Below are positions 1 through 9,883 of a stretch of DNA of 64,000 nt, one piece after another. The DNA is from Xylanimonas ulmi (GTDB taxonomy: Bacteria; Actinomycetota; Actinomycetes; Actinomycetales; Cellulomonadaceae): positions 3,596,001 to 3,660,000 of the forward strand of contig NZ_SGWX01000001.1 of NCBI RefSeq assembly GCF_004216535.1, given 5' to 3'. Both the position numbers and the translations under genes were made by a program. The notes beneath the pieces are model-generated. The model made no database searches. It was given only the letters and a program-made list of their open reading frames with translations, and was not told the origin of the DNA. Position 1 is the stretch's first letter. Each line of letters begins with the position of its first letter.

Positions 1-54
1 GCAGCACGGCAAGCGTCGAGCGTCCCGCTCGTCGACGTCTTCGAGAAGGAGTGA
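1..54 (+). CDS. 3' end of an unidentified upstream gene (partial)
   Basis: Frame 1 stays open from the window edge to a TGA at 52-54 and encodes a 17-residue C-terminus (AARQASSVPLVDVFEKE). The stop lies inside the region between the ribosome binding site and ATG of the following pdxA-like gene, so the two are probably co-transcribed. In known acid-sugar operons the partner of a catabolic PdxA is often a DUF1537 four-carbon-acid-sugar kinase, but this tail is too short to identify the product. Confidence 0.45.
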   Translation, partial: AARQASSVPLVDVFEKE

Positions 55-59
55 CGACC

Positions 60-1097
60 ATGACCACCTCCACCCCCGTCCTCGGTATCACCGTCGGGGA
101 CCCCGCCGGCATCGGCCCCGAGATCTGCCTCGCCACCGTGACGCGGCCGGAGCTGCGCGCGGCCGCGCGCAGCGTGCTGTACGCCGACCCCTCGGTCCTG
201 CGCCGCGCCGCCGACGTCCTCGGCCTCGACGTCGAGATCCGCGCCGTCGCGGATCCGGCGGACGCGTCGAGCGACCCGCGTGTCGTCGATGTCGTCGACA
301 TCGGCGTCGTCGCCGACGCCGCGGACGTCGAGCTCGGCAAGGTGCAGGAGCTCGCGGGCCGGGCGGCGGTCACCGCCATCGAGCGCGCCGTGGAGGACGC
401 CGTCGCCGGACGCACCGCGGGCATCGTCACCGGGCCGATCAACAAGGAGGCGATCTGGGCCACCGGGTCGACGTTCCTGGGCCACACCGAGATGCTGCAG
501 GACCTCACGGGCGCCGCCGCGACCGACACCATGTTCGTCGTCGACGACCTGTGCGTCTTCTTCGCGACGCGCCACATGTCGCTGCTGCGGGCGGTCCAGT
601 CGATCAAGGCCGACCTCATCGAGGGCTCACTCCTGAGGGCGCTGGAGGCGCTACGGGTCTTCGGCTACGACGAGCCACGCCTCGCCGTCGCCGCGCTCAA
701 CCCCCACGGCGGAGAGAACGGGCACTTCGGGCGTGAGGAGATCGAGGAGATCACCCCCGCGATCGAGCGCGTCAACGCCGCCACCGACGCGCGCGTCGCC
801 GGCCCCATCCCGGCGGACTCGGTCTTCCACCTCGGCACCAAGGGCGTCTTCGACGCGATCCTCTCGCTCTACCACGACCAGGGGCACATCGCGACGAAGA
901 CCTACGACTTCGACGGCACGGTCTCGGTCACCGTCGGGCTGCCCATCCTGCGCACCTCGGTCGACCACGGCACCGCGTTCGACATCGCCGGGACCGGCAA
1001 GGCCAACCCCGCGACCATGGTCTCCGCGTTCAAGGCGGCCGTGAGATTCAGCTCGGCCAACGCCCGCATCGCCCAGACCTACGCCGCGCGTCCCTGA
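60..1097 (+). CDS. pdxA: PdxA-family 4-phospho-hydroxyacid dehydrogenase, probably catabolic (PdxA2-like)
   Basis: NAD-dependent dehydrogenase/decarboxylase of the PdxA family, 345 aa, the usual length. Visible family motifs are the N-terminal GITVGDPAGIGPE segment, the HTEML and RHMSLLRAV segments, NPHGGENGHFG, and LYHDQGHIATK; these carry the metal-binding histidines. ATG 60 is preferred over GTG 51 because GAAGGAG at 45-51 is 8 nt before it. Classical PdxA makes vitamin B6, oxidising 4-phosphohydroxy-L-threonine. Homologues beside sugar-acid permeases (PdxA2) instead oxidise and decarboxylate 4-phospho-erythronate or -threonate to dihydroxyacetone phosphate. The ACS-type MFS gene 33 bp downstream favours the catabolic role, which is an inference; no pdxJ is nearby. 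Confidence 0.85.
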   Translation: MTTSTPVLGITVGDPAGIGPEICLATVTRPELRAAARSVLYADPSVLRRAADVLGLDVEIRAVADPADASSDPRVVDVVDIGVVADAADVELGKVQELAGRAAVTAIERAVEDAVAGRTAGIVTGPINKEAIWATGSTFLGHTEMLQDLTGAAATDTMFVVDDLCVFFATRHMSLLRAVQSIKADLIEGSLLRALEALRVFGYDEPRLAVAALNPHGGENGHFGREEIEEITPAIERVNAATDARVAGPIPADSVFHLGTKGVFDAILSLYHDQGHIATKTYDFDGTVSVTVGLPILRTSVDHGTAFDIAGTGKANPATMVSAFKAAVRFSSANARIAQTYAARP

Positions 1098-1130
1098 CGC
1101 CGTCGCTCACAGAGAGGCACGGTCACCACC

Positions 1131-2444
1131 ATGTCGAACCCTGTCGCAGGCGCGTCCGCGGCGATCCCTCAGAAGCGCTGGGTCTATGTCATCCCGGTCG
1201 CCGCGATCATGTACATGCTCGCCTACCTCGACCGCAACAACGTCGCCGTCATCCTGCCGTTCATCGACCAGGACGGCGGGATGACCCTCTCGGTGGCCGA
1301 CAAGGGCCTGGTCACCGGCATCTTCTTCGTCGGCTACATGGTCCTGCAGATCCCGGGGGCCGTGCTCGCGCAGAAGTGGAGCGCGAAGAAGACCGTCCTG
1401 ATCCTCATGATCCTGTGGGGCCTGGCGGCGATCTCCTGCGGCCTGGTCAACACCCGGGGCCAGTTCCTCGTCGCGCGGTTCTTCCTCGGCGTGTTCGAGG
1501 GCGGCGTGTGGCCGGCGGTCCTGGTGCTGCTCGCAAGCTGGTTCCCGCTCAAGGAGCGGGCGCGGGCCAACGCCCTGTGGATGGCCTGCCTGCCGATCTC
1601 GTCGGTCATCATGGCCCCGCTGTCGGGCATCCTGCTCGACTTCTTCTCCTGGCGCGCCGTGCTCATGATCGAGGGCGTGCCCCCGCTCGTCTGGGCCGTG
1701 GTGTGGTGGTTCGCGATGTCCGACAACCCGGCGCAGGCGCGTTGGGTCTCGGCCGCCGAGCGCGCGCACGTCGAGTCCGCGCTGGCCGAGGACGAGGCCG
1801 CCAAGCCCTACGTCAACCCGAAGGGCGGCTACCGCCGTGCCCTGAGGAACTCGCGCGTCTGGCTGCTCATTCTCATCTACTTCTGCTGGATGAGCGGCTT
1901 CTACGGGTTCAGCCTGTGGCTGCCGACCGTGCTCAAGGAGCTCACCGGAGGGTCGCCGACGCTCGTCGGATGGCTGACGGCGATCCCGTTCGGGCTGGCG
2001 CTGGGGTCGATGATCATGGTCTCCCGCTGGAGCGACACACGCCAGGACCGGCGCCTCGCGGTCGCGGTCCCGCTCCTGGTCGGCGCCGGGGCGCTCGTCG
2101 CCGGGCAGTTCGTCCACACTCCCGCCGCCAACATCGTGCTGCTGTGCGTGGCCGCGATGGCGATCTACGCCCCATACGGTCCGTTCTGGGCGATCCCGGC
2201 CGAGTTCCTGCGGATCGAGGTGCTGGCGTTCTCGATGGGTCTGATCAACGCGCTGGGCAACCTCGGCGGTTTCCTCGGCCCGTACGCCGTCGGGTACCTC
2301 AAGGAGGCCACGGGGTCGGACCTCATCGGCTACCTCTTCCTCGCGGGTCTGCTGGCCCTCGCCGCGCTCGTGACCCTGCGGGCGCTGCGCACGGGCGCCA
2401 CGGCGCCGAGCGAGCCCGTCGCGACGGACTCCGTCACGTCCTGA
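1131..2444 (+). CDS. MFS transporter, anion:cation symporter (ACS) type, probable sugar-acid permease
   Basis: A 437-aa membrane protein with about 12 hydrophobic segments. The N-terminal half has the ACS pattern: a YLDRNNVAVILP loop after helix 1, GIFFVGYMVLQIPGAVLAQK through helix 2, and a RFFLGVFEGGVWPAVLVLL segment. The family (glucarate, galactonate, hexuronate and tartrate carriers) couples organic anion uptake to protons. AGAGAGG lies about 14 nt upstream of the ATG. With the preceding PdxA-like gene it suggests a short operon for uptake and oxidation of a four-carbon or related acid sugar. The exact substrate cannot be read from sequence. Confidence 0.85.
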   Translation: MSNPVAGASAAIPQKRWVYVIPVAAIMYMLAYLDRNNVAVILPFIDQDGGMTLSVADKGLVTGIFFVGYMVLQIPGAVLAQKWSAKKTVLILMILWGLAAISCGLVNTRGQFLVARFFLGVFEGGVWPAVLVLLASWFPLKERARANALWMACLPISSVIMAPLSGILLDFFSWRAVLMIEGVPPLVWAVVWWFAMSDNPAQARWVSAAERAHVESALAEDEAAKPYVNPKGGYRRALRNSRVWLLILIYFCWMSGFYGFSLWLPTVLKELTGGSPTLVGWLTAIPFGLALGSMIMVSRWSDTRQDRRLAVAVPLLVGAGALVAGQFVHTPAANIVLLCVAAMAIYAPYGPFWAIPAEFLRIEVLAFSMGLINALGNLGGFLGPYAVGYLKEATGSDLIGYLFLAGLLALAALVTLRALRTGATAPSEPVATDSVTS

Positions 2445-2650
2445 GCGTCGCCTCGCTCGCAGCGGCGGGTTGCCGGTCGCCCCAGGAGGCCAGCAGCCCG
2501 CCGTGGGCTGTGTGCGCCCTGTGCGGCCGCTGACGTCGCGGCGACCGCGCGACGGGCGTACCGTCACGGCGACCGGCGACGCGCCGGCCGCACGCCGGCA
2601 TCGCCGCGGCGGTCCGGCGGGAGGAGTCGCGACGCCGAGAGGGGCAGCGC

Positions 2651-3562
2651 ATGGCGGCGGACGGAGCCCACCACTGGACCGGTGACCTGCGCGCGGCGCT
2701 GCGGCGCGAGGTCGCGACGATCCGCGCGCGCGACCCCGAGGTCGACGCGGCCGACCTCGGCGCGTTCGCCTCACCCCTCCTGGTGCGCCTGACGCTCATG
2801 GCCCTGTTCGGGCTGGTGCCGCTGCTCGGCATCCGGATGGCCGACGACCGCGACGCGACCGTGTTCGGCCCGCTGCTCGCCTCGGCGGCGCTCGCGGCGA
2901 TCAGCGCGACGGCGGTCGCCTGGCTGGTCGCGATCCTGCTCGCGGGGATCCTCGTGCTCGTGATGTACCGCGAGGCGCCGCGCCGGGCCTCGCGCAGCGT
3001 GAGCCACGCCGCCCGGCAGTCGTTCGAGCGCATCTCGACCTTCACCTCGACGCTCACGCTCGTCTCGCTCATCGCAGGGCTGGTGGCGCTCTCCTTCGGG
3101 CTGCCCACCCGTCGGGCGAGCGACCTGGAGACCTCGGTCCTGGAGGACCTGCTCGCCGCGCAGCTCGGCGTGCTGCTCGTGGTCCTGGCGGTGGGGTTCG
3201 TGGTCGAGGCCGAGCGCGCGGCGGCCGACGTGCTCGACGACGAGTCCCGCATCTTCGCCTGGCCGATCTCGCTGGCGCTGACCATCGTCGCGCTGTTCGT
3301 GGCGACCTCGGCCGGCCCGTTCGAGCCCACGGCCCTCATCGCGAAACTGCTGACCGAGTGGCTGCCCGCCGACGTCGGGGGGACTCCGCGCGCTGTGGCC
3401 GTGCGCGAGGCGGTGCCGTCCCACCTGCGCGGCTGGGTCGCCGTCGTGATCGTGCCGTTCGCCGTCGTGGTGTGGTTGGCCACGACGCGCACGCTCGGCG
3501 TGCTGCCGCGGTTGCGCGCCGACGTCGCCACCGCGGGCGCCGCAGCCCGACGGGAGCTGTGA
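2651..3562 (+). CDS. Hypothetical integral membrane protein
   Basis: A 303-aa protein of no family I recognise. It has a hydrophilic N-terminus of about 45 residues, then five or six hydrophobic segments (about 46-65, 74-105, 135-153, 176-192, 204-220 and 255-275) separated by short charged loops. GAGAGGGG lies about 7 nt before the ATG, so the start is well supported. It is convergent with the small membrane protein gene on the other strand, with only 4 nt between the stop codons. The 206 bp upstream of it hold no gene and no clear terminator. Confidence 0.7.
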   Translation: MAADGAHHWTGDLRAALRREVATIRARDPEVDAADLGAFASPLLVRLTLMALFGLVPLLGIRMADDRDATVFGPLLASAALAAISATAVAWLVAILLAGILVLVMYREAPRRASRSVSHAARQSFERISTFTSTLTLVSLIAGLVALSFGLPTRRASDLETSVLEDLLAAQLGVLLVVLAVGFVVEAERAAADVLDDESRIFAWPISLALTIVALFVATSAGPFEPTALIAKLLTEWLPADVGGTPRAVAVREAVPSHLRGWVAVVIVPFAVVVWLATTRTLGVLPRLRADVATAGAAARREL

Positions 3563-3566
3563 GGCC

Positions 3567-3881
3567 CTAAGGGGTCTGGCGCGCGAGCGCCCGCGCCTCG
3601 CGCCGCCAGCCGTGAAGGGCCTCGACCAGCGCGGCGGCGTCGAGCGCGATGACCACGGCGGCCACGGCCTTGATGGCGAGGATCGCGGCCGCGACCGCGC
3701 CGTGCGTCTCGGCGAGCGGGAACAGCGCGAGCGCCGACCACAGGAACAGGCCGGTCATCATCACCAGCGCGGCGCCTGACCACGCGGCGAGCGTGCGCGC
3801 GAACTCCAGGCGCTCGCGGTGCGCCTGCGCCGTCGAGGCCTGCGAGCCCTCATAGAGCCAGGAGGTGAACATGTGGCCCAT
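3567..3881 (-). CDS. Small membrane protein, hypothetical
   Basis: About 104 residues with two clear hydrophobic segments (roughly 32-54 and 60-84) and a basic C-terminus, so probably two membrane helices. An alternative ATG at 3872, giving MFTSWLYEG, is slightly better placed behind a GGTGGG/GATGGG purine stretch and may be the true start. No family is recognised. It ends 4 nt from the end of the convergent membrane protein gene and starts about 90 nt from the divergent def gene. Confidence 0.6.
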   Translation of the reverse strand: MGHMFTSWLYEGSQASTAQAHRERLEFARTLAAWSGAALVMMTGLFLWSALALFPLAETHGAVAAAILAIKAVAAVVIALDAAALVEALHGWRREARALARQTP

Positions 3882-3959
3882 CCCACCCGACGGCGGCGCC
3901 GCGAGCGCCCGCCTGGCTCACATCGGGCGCCATCGCGTCCGACGGGCGACGCCCCGCAC

Positions 3960-3965
3960 TACCCT
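3960..3965 (+). promoter_or_regulatory. Candidate -10 box of a leaderless def transcript
   Basis: TACCCT ends 6 nt before the ATG at 3972 and there is no ribosome binding site. This is the actinobacterial leaderless arrangement, in which transcription begins at the start codon. Confidence 0.45.
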
Positions 3966-3971
3966 CGGTGC

Positions 3972-4658
3972 ATGCCTCGGATCTTCGGCCGCCGTCGTCC
4001 CGGCACCTACCTGCTGGGTGAGCGTGTCGACGACTACCCCGCATACGCGCCCGAGTCTCAGCGTGGGCGCGCGCTGCGCATCACCGAGATCGGCGAGCCG
4101 GTGCTGCACGCCCCGGCCCGGGCGGTCACGGAGTTCTCGACGCCGCAGCTCGCGCGGCTCATCGACGACATGTTCGCGACCATGGACGTCGCCGAGGGCG
4201 TCGGCCTCGCCGCCCCGCAGGTGGGCGTCGACCTGCGCGTGTTCGTCTACGACCTGACCGACGAGCGCGGGGACCGTCACGTGGGCGCCGTCGTCAACCC
4301 GGTGCTCGAGCAGGACCTCGACGTCGAGCCGGAGACCGAGGAGGAGGGCTGCCTGTCGGTGCCGGGGGCGTACGCGCCGCTCGCGCGGCCGGGGGCGGCG
4401 ACGATCCGCGGCGTCGACCAGCACGGCGCCCCGGTGCAGCTTGAGGCCACGGGCTATCTGGCGCGGTGCTTCATCCACGAGGCCCAGCACCTGGACGGCG
4501 TCCTGTACTGGGACCACCTGACGCCCGAGCAGCAGGCCGACGCGCTGCGCCAACGCGACGAGCAGCGCGCCGACATCCTGGCCAACCGCCACGAGATCGC
4601 CGTCGAGCTGGAGAAGGACCCGCCGACGTACCCGGACCAGCCCGCGGGCGGGAGGTAG
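3972..4658 (+). CDS. def: Peptide deformylase
   Basis: Iron or zinc enzyme that removes the formyl group from the N-terminal methionine of new proteins in the cytosol. All three family motifs are present: GVGLAAPQVG (motif 1, GxGxAAxQ), EEGCLSVPG (motif 2, EGCLS, with the metal-binding Cys) and HEAQHLDG (motif 3, HExxH). The protein is 228 aa with an N-terminal extension of about 30 residues before the core, common in actinobacteria. The reading frame is open further upstream, but ATG 3972 is chosen because a TACCCT box lies 6 nt before it. It stands alone rather than beside fmt, so it may be one of several deformylases. Confidence 0.93.
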   Translation: MPRIFGRRRPGTYLLGERVDDYPAYAPESQRGRALRITEIGEPVLHAPARAVTEFSTPQLARLIDDMFATMDVAEGVGLAAPQVGVDLRVFVYDLTDERGDRHVGAVVNPVLEQDLDVEPETEEEGCLSVPGAYAPLARPGAATIRGVDQHGAPVQLEATGYLARCFIHEAQHLDGVLYWDHLTPEQQADALRQRDEQRADILANRHEIAVELEKDPPTYPDQPAGGR

Positions 4659-4674
4659 CGCCGAGGCGGCGCCG

Positions 4675-5247
4675 TCACTCGGTGTGGGCCAGCGTCTGGA
4701 CCCACGCGGCGACCGCGGCGGCGACCTCGGCGTCCCCACCCCTGATGTCGTGGGCGCCGGGTAGTGTCACGTGCGTGACCGGCGCCGGGATGGCCGTGGT
4801 GTGCTCAGCGAGCTCCTGCGGCGTGGCGAACGGGTCGGCGTCGCCCGAGACGAACAGCACCGGCACGGTGATGCGTTCGAAGTGCTCGACGCGCAGGTTG
4901 TCGGGGCGGGCGGGCGGGTGCAGCGGGTAGCTCAGCAGCACCAGGCCCGCGGCCGGCACGCCCTCGGCGACCGCCATGGAGCACATGCGCCCGCCGTACG
5001 AGCGCCCACCCAACAGCAGGCTCCCGTTGTCCGTGCCGAGGTCGGCGGCGAAGCGCGCCGACTCGTGCCGCAGGTGCGCGACGGCGACGGGAGCCCGGTC
5101 AGGCACGCGCTTTCCGGCGAGCCGATAGGGGAAGTCGAGTCGTTCTGTGGGCAGCGGCGCCAGTGCCTGTTCGACCGCGACGAGCGTGTGGTGGTCGCGC
5201 CCGGCACCGGCGCCCGGGGTGAGCAGGAGTCCGGCGGGTGACGGCAT
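4675..5247 (-). CDS. Small alpha/beta hydrolase (dienelactone-hydrolase/KANL3-Tex30-like)
   Basis: A 190-aa cytosolic alpha/beta hydrolase. The nucleophile elbow is GGRSYGG (residues about 79-85). The acid is probably in VSGDADPFATPQE and the catalytic His in LPGAHDI near the C-terminus, in the order expected for this fold. The short length and the N-terminal LLLTPGAGAGRDH oxyanion-loop segment match a compact KANL3/Tex30-like subgroup. The substrate is unknown. It is convergent with def, 16 nt between the stop codons. Confidence 0.8.
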   Translation of the reverse strand: MPSPAGLLLTPGAGAGRDHHTLVAVEQALAPLPTERLDFPYRLAGKRVPDRAPVAVAHLRHESARFAADLGTDNGSLLLGGRSYGGRMCSMAVAEGVPAAGLVLLSYPLHPPARPDNLRVEHFERITVPVLFVSGDADPFATPQELAEHTTAIPAPVTHVTLPGAHDIRGGDAEVAAAVAAWVQTLAHTE

Positions 5248-5349
5248 GGCGCCAGTCTGCCCGCGCCCGCTGAACGCCGCAGGGCACCCAACGGCGCGTG
5301 CAGACGATCGACGGGTTTTGACCGGTCCGACGGCGCGAACTGACAGGCC

Positions 5350-6219
5350 TCAGCGCACGACGGTGACCGGACAGGCCGCGTACTCCAGCACCTGCCGGCT
5401 GACCGAGCCGAGCAGCAGGCGGTCGAACCCGCCCAGGCCGCGGGCGCCGACGACGACGCGGTCGGCCTCACGCGACGCGTCGATGAGGGCCGAGGCGGGG
5501 GACTTGTGGACCAGGGTGCGCATGAGCTGCTCGGGGGGCAGCGTGATCCCGGAGGCCTCGATCGCGTCGTCGAGCCGGTCGCTCGCGAAGCCCTCGTACT
5601 CATCGAGCGGAGGCGCCCACCCCCACGAGCCCGGCAGTGGGGCCAGGGTGGTGATCTGCCATGCGAAGACCGCCTCAAGCACTGCCCCGGTGCGGGTGGC
5701 GACCTCGGCCGCGTGTTGGAGCGCGAGCATCGACGAGCCCGAGGTGTCGACGCCGACGACGACGCGGGGCCCCTTCGCCCGCTCCTCGTCCTGCTCCTCG
5801 TCACCGACCGGTCGGGGGCGGACCACGGTCACGGGCGCCTCGGCCCGCTCGACGACCTCCGACGAGACCGAGCCGAGCACCAGGCGGCCGAACCGGCCCA
5901 GACGCCGTCGGCCGAGCACCAGCAGGTCGACGTCCTGCGCGGCGGCGAGCAGCGCCTCCGAGGGGTCACCCTCGGCGATCTGGGCGGCCGACTCGACGCT
6001 CACCCCGGTGCGGCGCGTGGCGGCGTCGAGCAGCGCGAGCAGGTCCTCGCGGCGGCGTTCGAGCAGGTCCTGGTACTCGTGGGGCTGCACGCCGCGCGGT
6101 CCGGTCCACGCCATGACGGCGGTCAGGGGCGCGTTGCGGGACGCCGCCTCGGCCAACGCCCAGTCGAGGGCGGCGTCTGCCTCCGGCGATCCGCTCACTC
6201 CGACCACGACACCGTGCAT
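5350..6219 (-). CDS. Tandem universal stress protein (two Usp domains)
   Basis: A 289-aa protein with two UspA domains, about 1-145 and 150-289. Each carries the ATP-binding signature G-2x-G-9x-G(S/T): GRRRLGRFGRLVLGSVSSEV in the first and GARGLGGFDRLLLGSVSRQV in the second. Both domains start with the typical VVVGV beta strand followed by S/D and A-rich helix (VVVGVSGSPEADAALDWA; VVVGVDTSGSSMLALQHA). Such proteins bind ATP or other nucleotides and help survival in stasis, hypoxia or starvation. Start ATG 6219 is preceded by GGGAGG. Nothing ties it to its neighbours. Confidence 0.92.
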   Translation of the reverse strand: MHGVVVGVSGSPEADAALDWALAEAASRNAPLTAVMAWTGPRGVQPHEYQDLLERRREDLLALLDAATRRTGVSVESAAQIAEGDPSEALLAAAQDVDLLVLGRRRLGRFGRLVLGSVSSEVVERAEAPVTVVRPRPVGDEEQDEERAKGPRVVVGVDTSGSSMLALQHAAEVATRTGAVLEAVFAWQITTLAPLPGSWGWAPPLDEYEGFASDRLDDAIEASGITLPPEQLMRTLVHKSPASALIDASREADRVVVGARGLGGFDRLLLGSVSRQVLEYAACPVTVVR

Positions 6220-6338
6220 CGCCAGGGCCTCCCGTCATCGCGCGCCGCCCCGATGGGGTGACGTCCTGCGGGCAGCATAGGGGCCGCGGCGTGCGCCGCA
6301 GGAGAGGTCCGCGACGGTGCGTCGCTCACAGCGTGGGG

Positions 6339-6935
6339 TCAGGCGTCGTCTGCCTGGTGCAGCAGGCTGCGCACGGGGCGCATGACGATGTCGACGCGGT
6401 CGACGAGGTCGTCGGGTCCGGCGATGACGACGGCGCGGTCGCCCACCGCGACATAGACCGCCGCGACGCCGCGGACCGTCACGCGCGAGCAGGGCGCCGC
6501 GGCCCCGCCCACCAGGTAGGTGGCGTGCATGAGCGGCACCTCGTCGACGGCCTCGACGACGGCGCGCATCGCGCTGCGGTAGTCGTCGAACGCCTCGGCG
6601 AAGTCGGGCGCGACCTGGTCGGTGTCGGGGTCGGCGTGCAACGGCGCGGCGAGGGCGCCCGAGGCGGCGGCCCGCACGACGTCGTCGATGACGTCCATCG
6701 GGCACGGGTCGTGCAGCGTCTCGACCTCGAGCGCCTCGCCCGCGAAGGTGCGATAGGCGCGCAAGAAGCGCTGCGAGGTGGGATCGTCGGGGCGCTCGTC
6801 GCCCGTGACGGTCTCCTCCTCCAGGTCGAGTCCCCAGGTCAGCGGGTCGTCGATCTCGGCGACCACCCCGGGGAAGCGCGCGAAGCGCGCGACCAGCTGC
6901 TCCCACGACCGCCCTGACTGCCGTCGTTCCTCCAT
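6339..6935 (-). CDS. Hypothetical cytosolic protein
   Basis: A 198-aa acidic protein of no family I recognise, without a signal peptide or membrane segment. The conserved-looking part is the C-terminal half, with VPLMHATYLVGGAAAPCSRVTVRGVAAVYVA. It is divergent from clpC across a 237-bp gap. The much longer open frame that continues across clpC on this strand is an antisense shadow of clpC; the real start is taken as the ATG at 6935 (MEERRQS). Confidence 0.6.
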   Translation of the reverse strand: MEERRQSGRSWEQLVARFARFPGVVAEIDDPLTWGLDLEEETVTGDERPDDPTSQRFLRAYRTFAGEALEVETLHDPCPMDVIDDVVRAAASGALAAPLHADPDTDQVAPDFAEAFDDYRSAMRAVVEAVDEVPLMHATYLVGGAAAPCSRVTVRGVAAVYVAVGDRAVVIAGPDDLVDRVDIVMRPVRSLLHQADDA

Positions 6936-7138
6936 GGGGTACCCCCTCGGCTCGCGCCTGGGGTGCCTGGGTGGCACCTGTTGTCGAGACTGCACCGCGT
7001 CCGGGAGGTTGTCCATTGAGCGCGCCGCCTGTCGCCCGGCGTGCGCGCGTCGGGTGTTCGCCGGCGCCGCGGGGGACCAGTGATCACGCCGCTGGCGAAC
7101 ATGGGCAGAACTTCGGGGGGCGCCCCGTTGCGAGGCAA

Positions 7139-7144
7139 TAGAGT
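7139..7144 (+). promoter_or_regulatory. Candidate -10 box upstream of clpC
   Basis: TAGAGT (TANNNT) sits 28 nt before the clpC ATG, leaving room for the GAGGAG ribosome binding site at 7161-7166. No convincing -35 box is seen, as is usual in actinobacteria. Confidence 0.3.
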
Positions 7145-7172
7145 CGTCGCAGGCCCGCGTGAGGAGCAGCCC

Positions 7173-9734
<2,562 letters not shown>

Positions 9735-9761
9735 CACGCCATTCAGACCACCCACCCCGGT

Positions 9762-9841
9762 GGTTGAGCCGGTCGAAACCCGCCCCGCTGGTTTCGACAG
9801 GCTCAACCGCCGGGGTGGTGGTGGTTTCGGCGGGCTCAACC
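9762..9841. repeat. Cluster of three REP-like 19-bp repeats (GGTTGAGCCTGTCGAAACC family)
   Basis: One forward copy at 9762-9780 (one change) and two reverse copies at 9790-9808 (exact) and 9823-9841 (two changes) lie between clpC and the GH35 gene. Opposed copies could form a hairpin that ends or protects the clpC transcript. The same element recurs at 14845-14947, 58816-58933 and 60868-60886. Confidence 0.8.
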
Positions 9842-9869
9842 GTCGGGGTGGTGGGACACGGCGGCGGCG

Positions 9870-9875
9870 TAGGAT
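9870..9875 (+). promoter_or_regulatory. Candidate -10 box of a leaderless GH35-like gene
   Basis: TAGGAT ends 8 nt before GTG 9884, and no ribosome binding site lies between them. It helps to fix the start just downstream of the repeat cluster. Confidence 0.4.
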
Positions 9876-9883
9876 CACCAGCC

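Noticed and set aside
1107-2774. A 555-residue minus-strand frame opposite the first MFS gene
   Set aside because: Arg/Asp/His-rich composition typical of antisense frames; the plus-strand MFS has clear helices and family motifs.
3819-3971. Extended N-terminus of peptide deformylase from an upstream GTG
   Set aside because: The extra 51 residues are Arg/Pro-rich and overlap the divergent small gene; ATG 3972 has a leaderless promoter box.
7084-7100. Possible ClgR box upstream of clpC
   Set aside because: The right half GGCGAAC fits the known GTTCGC-N5-GCGAAC type, but the left half does not, so I do not call it a site.
9764-9883. N-terminal extension of the GH35 protein from the upstream ATG
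   Set aside because: It would be translated repeat sequence; GTG 9884 has a -10 box and starts just before the conserved fold.
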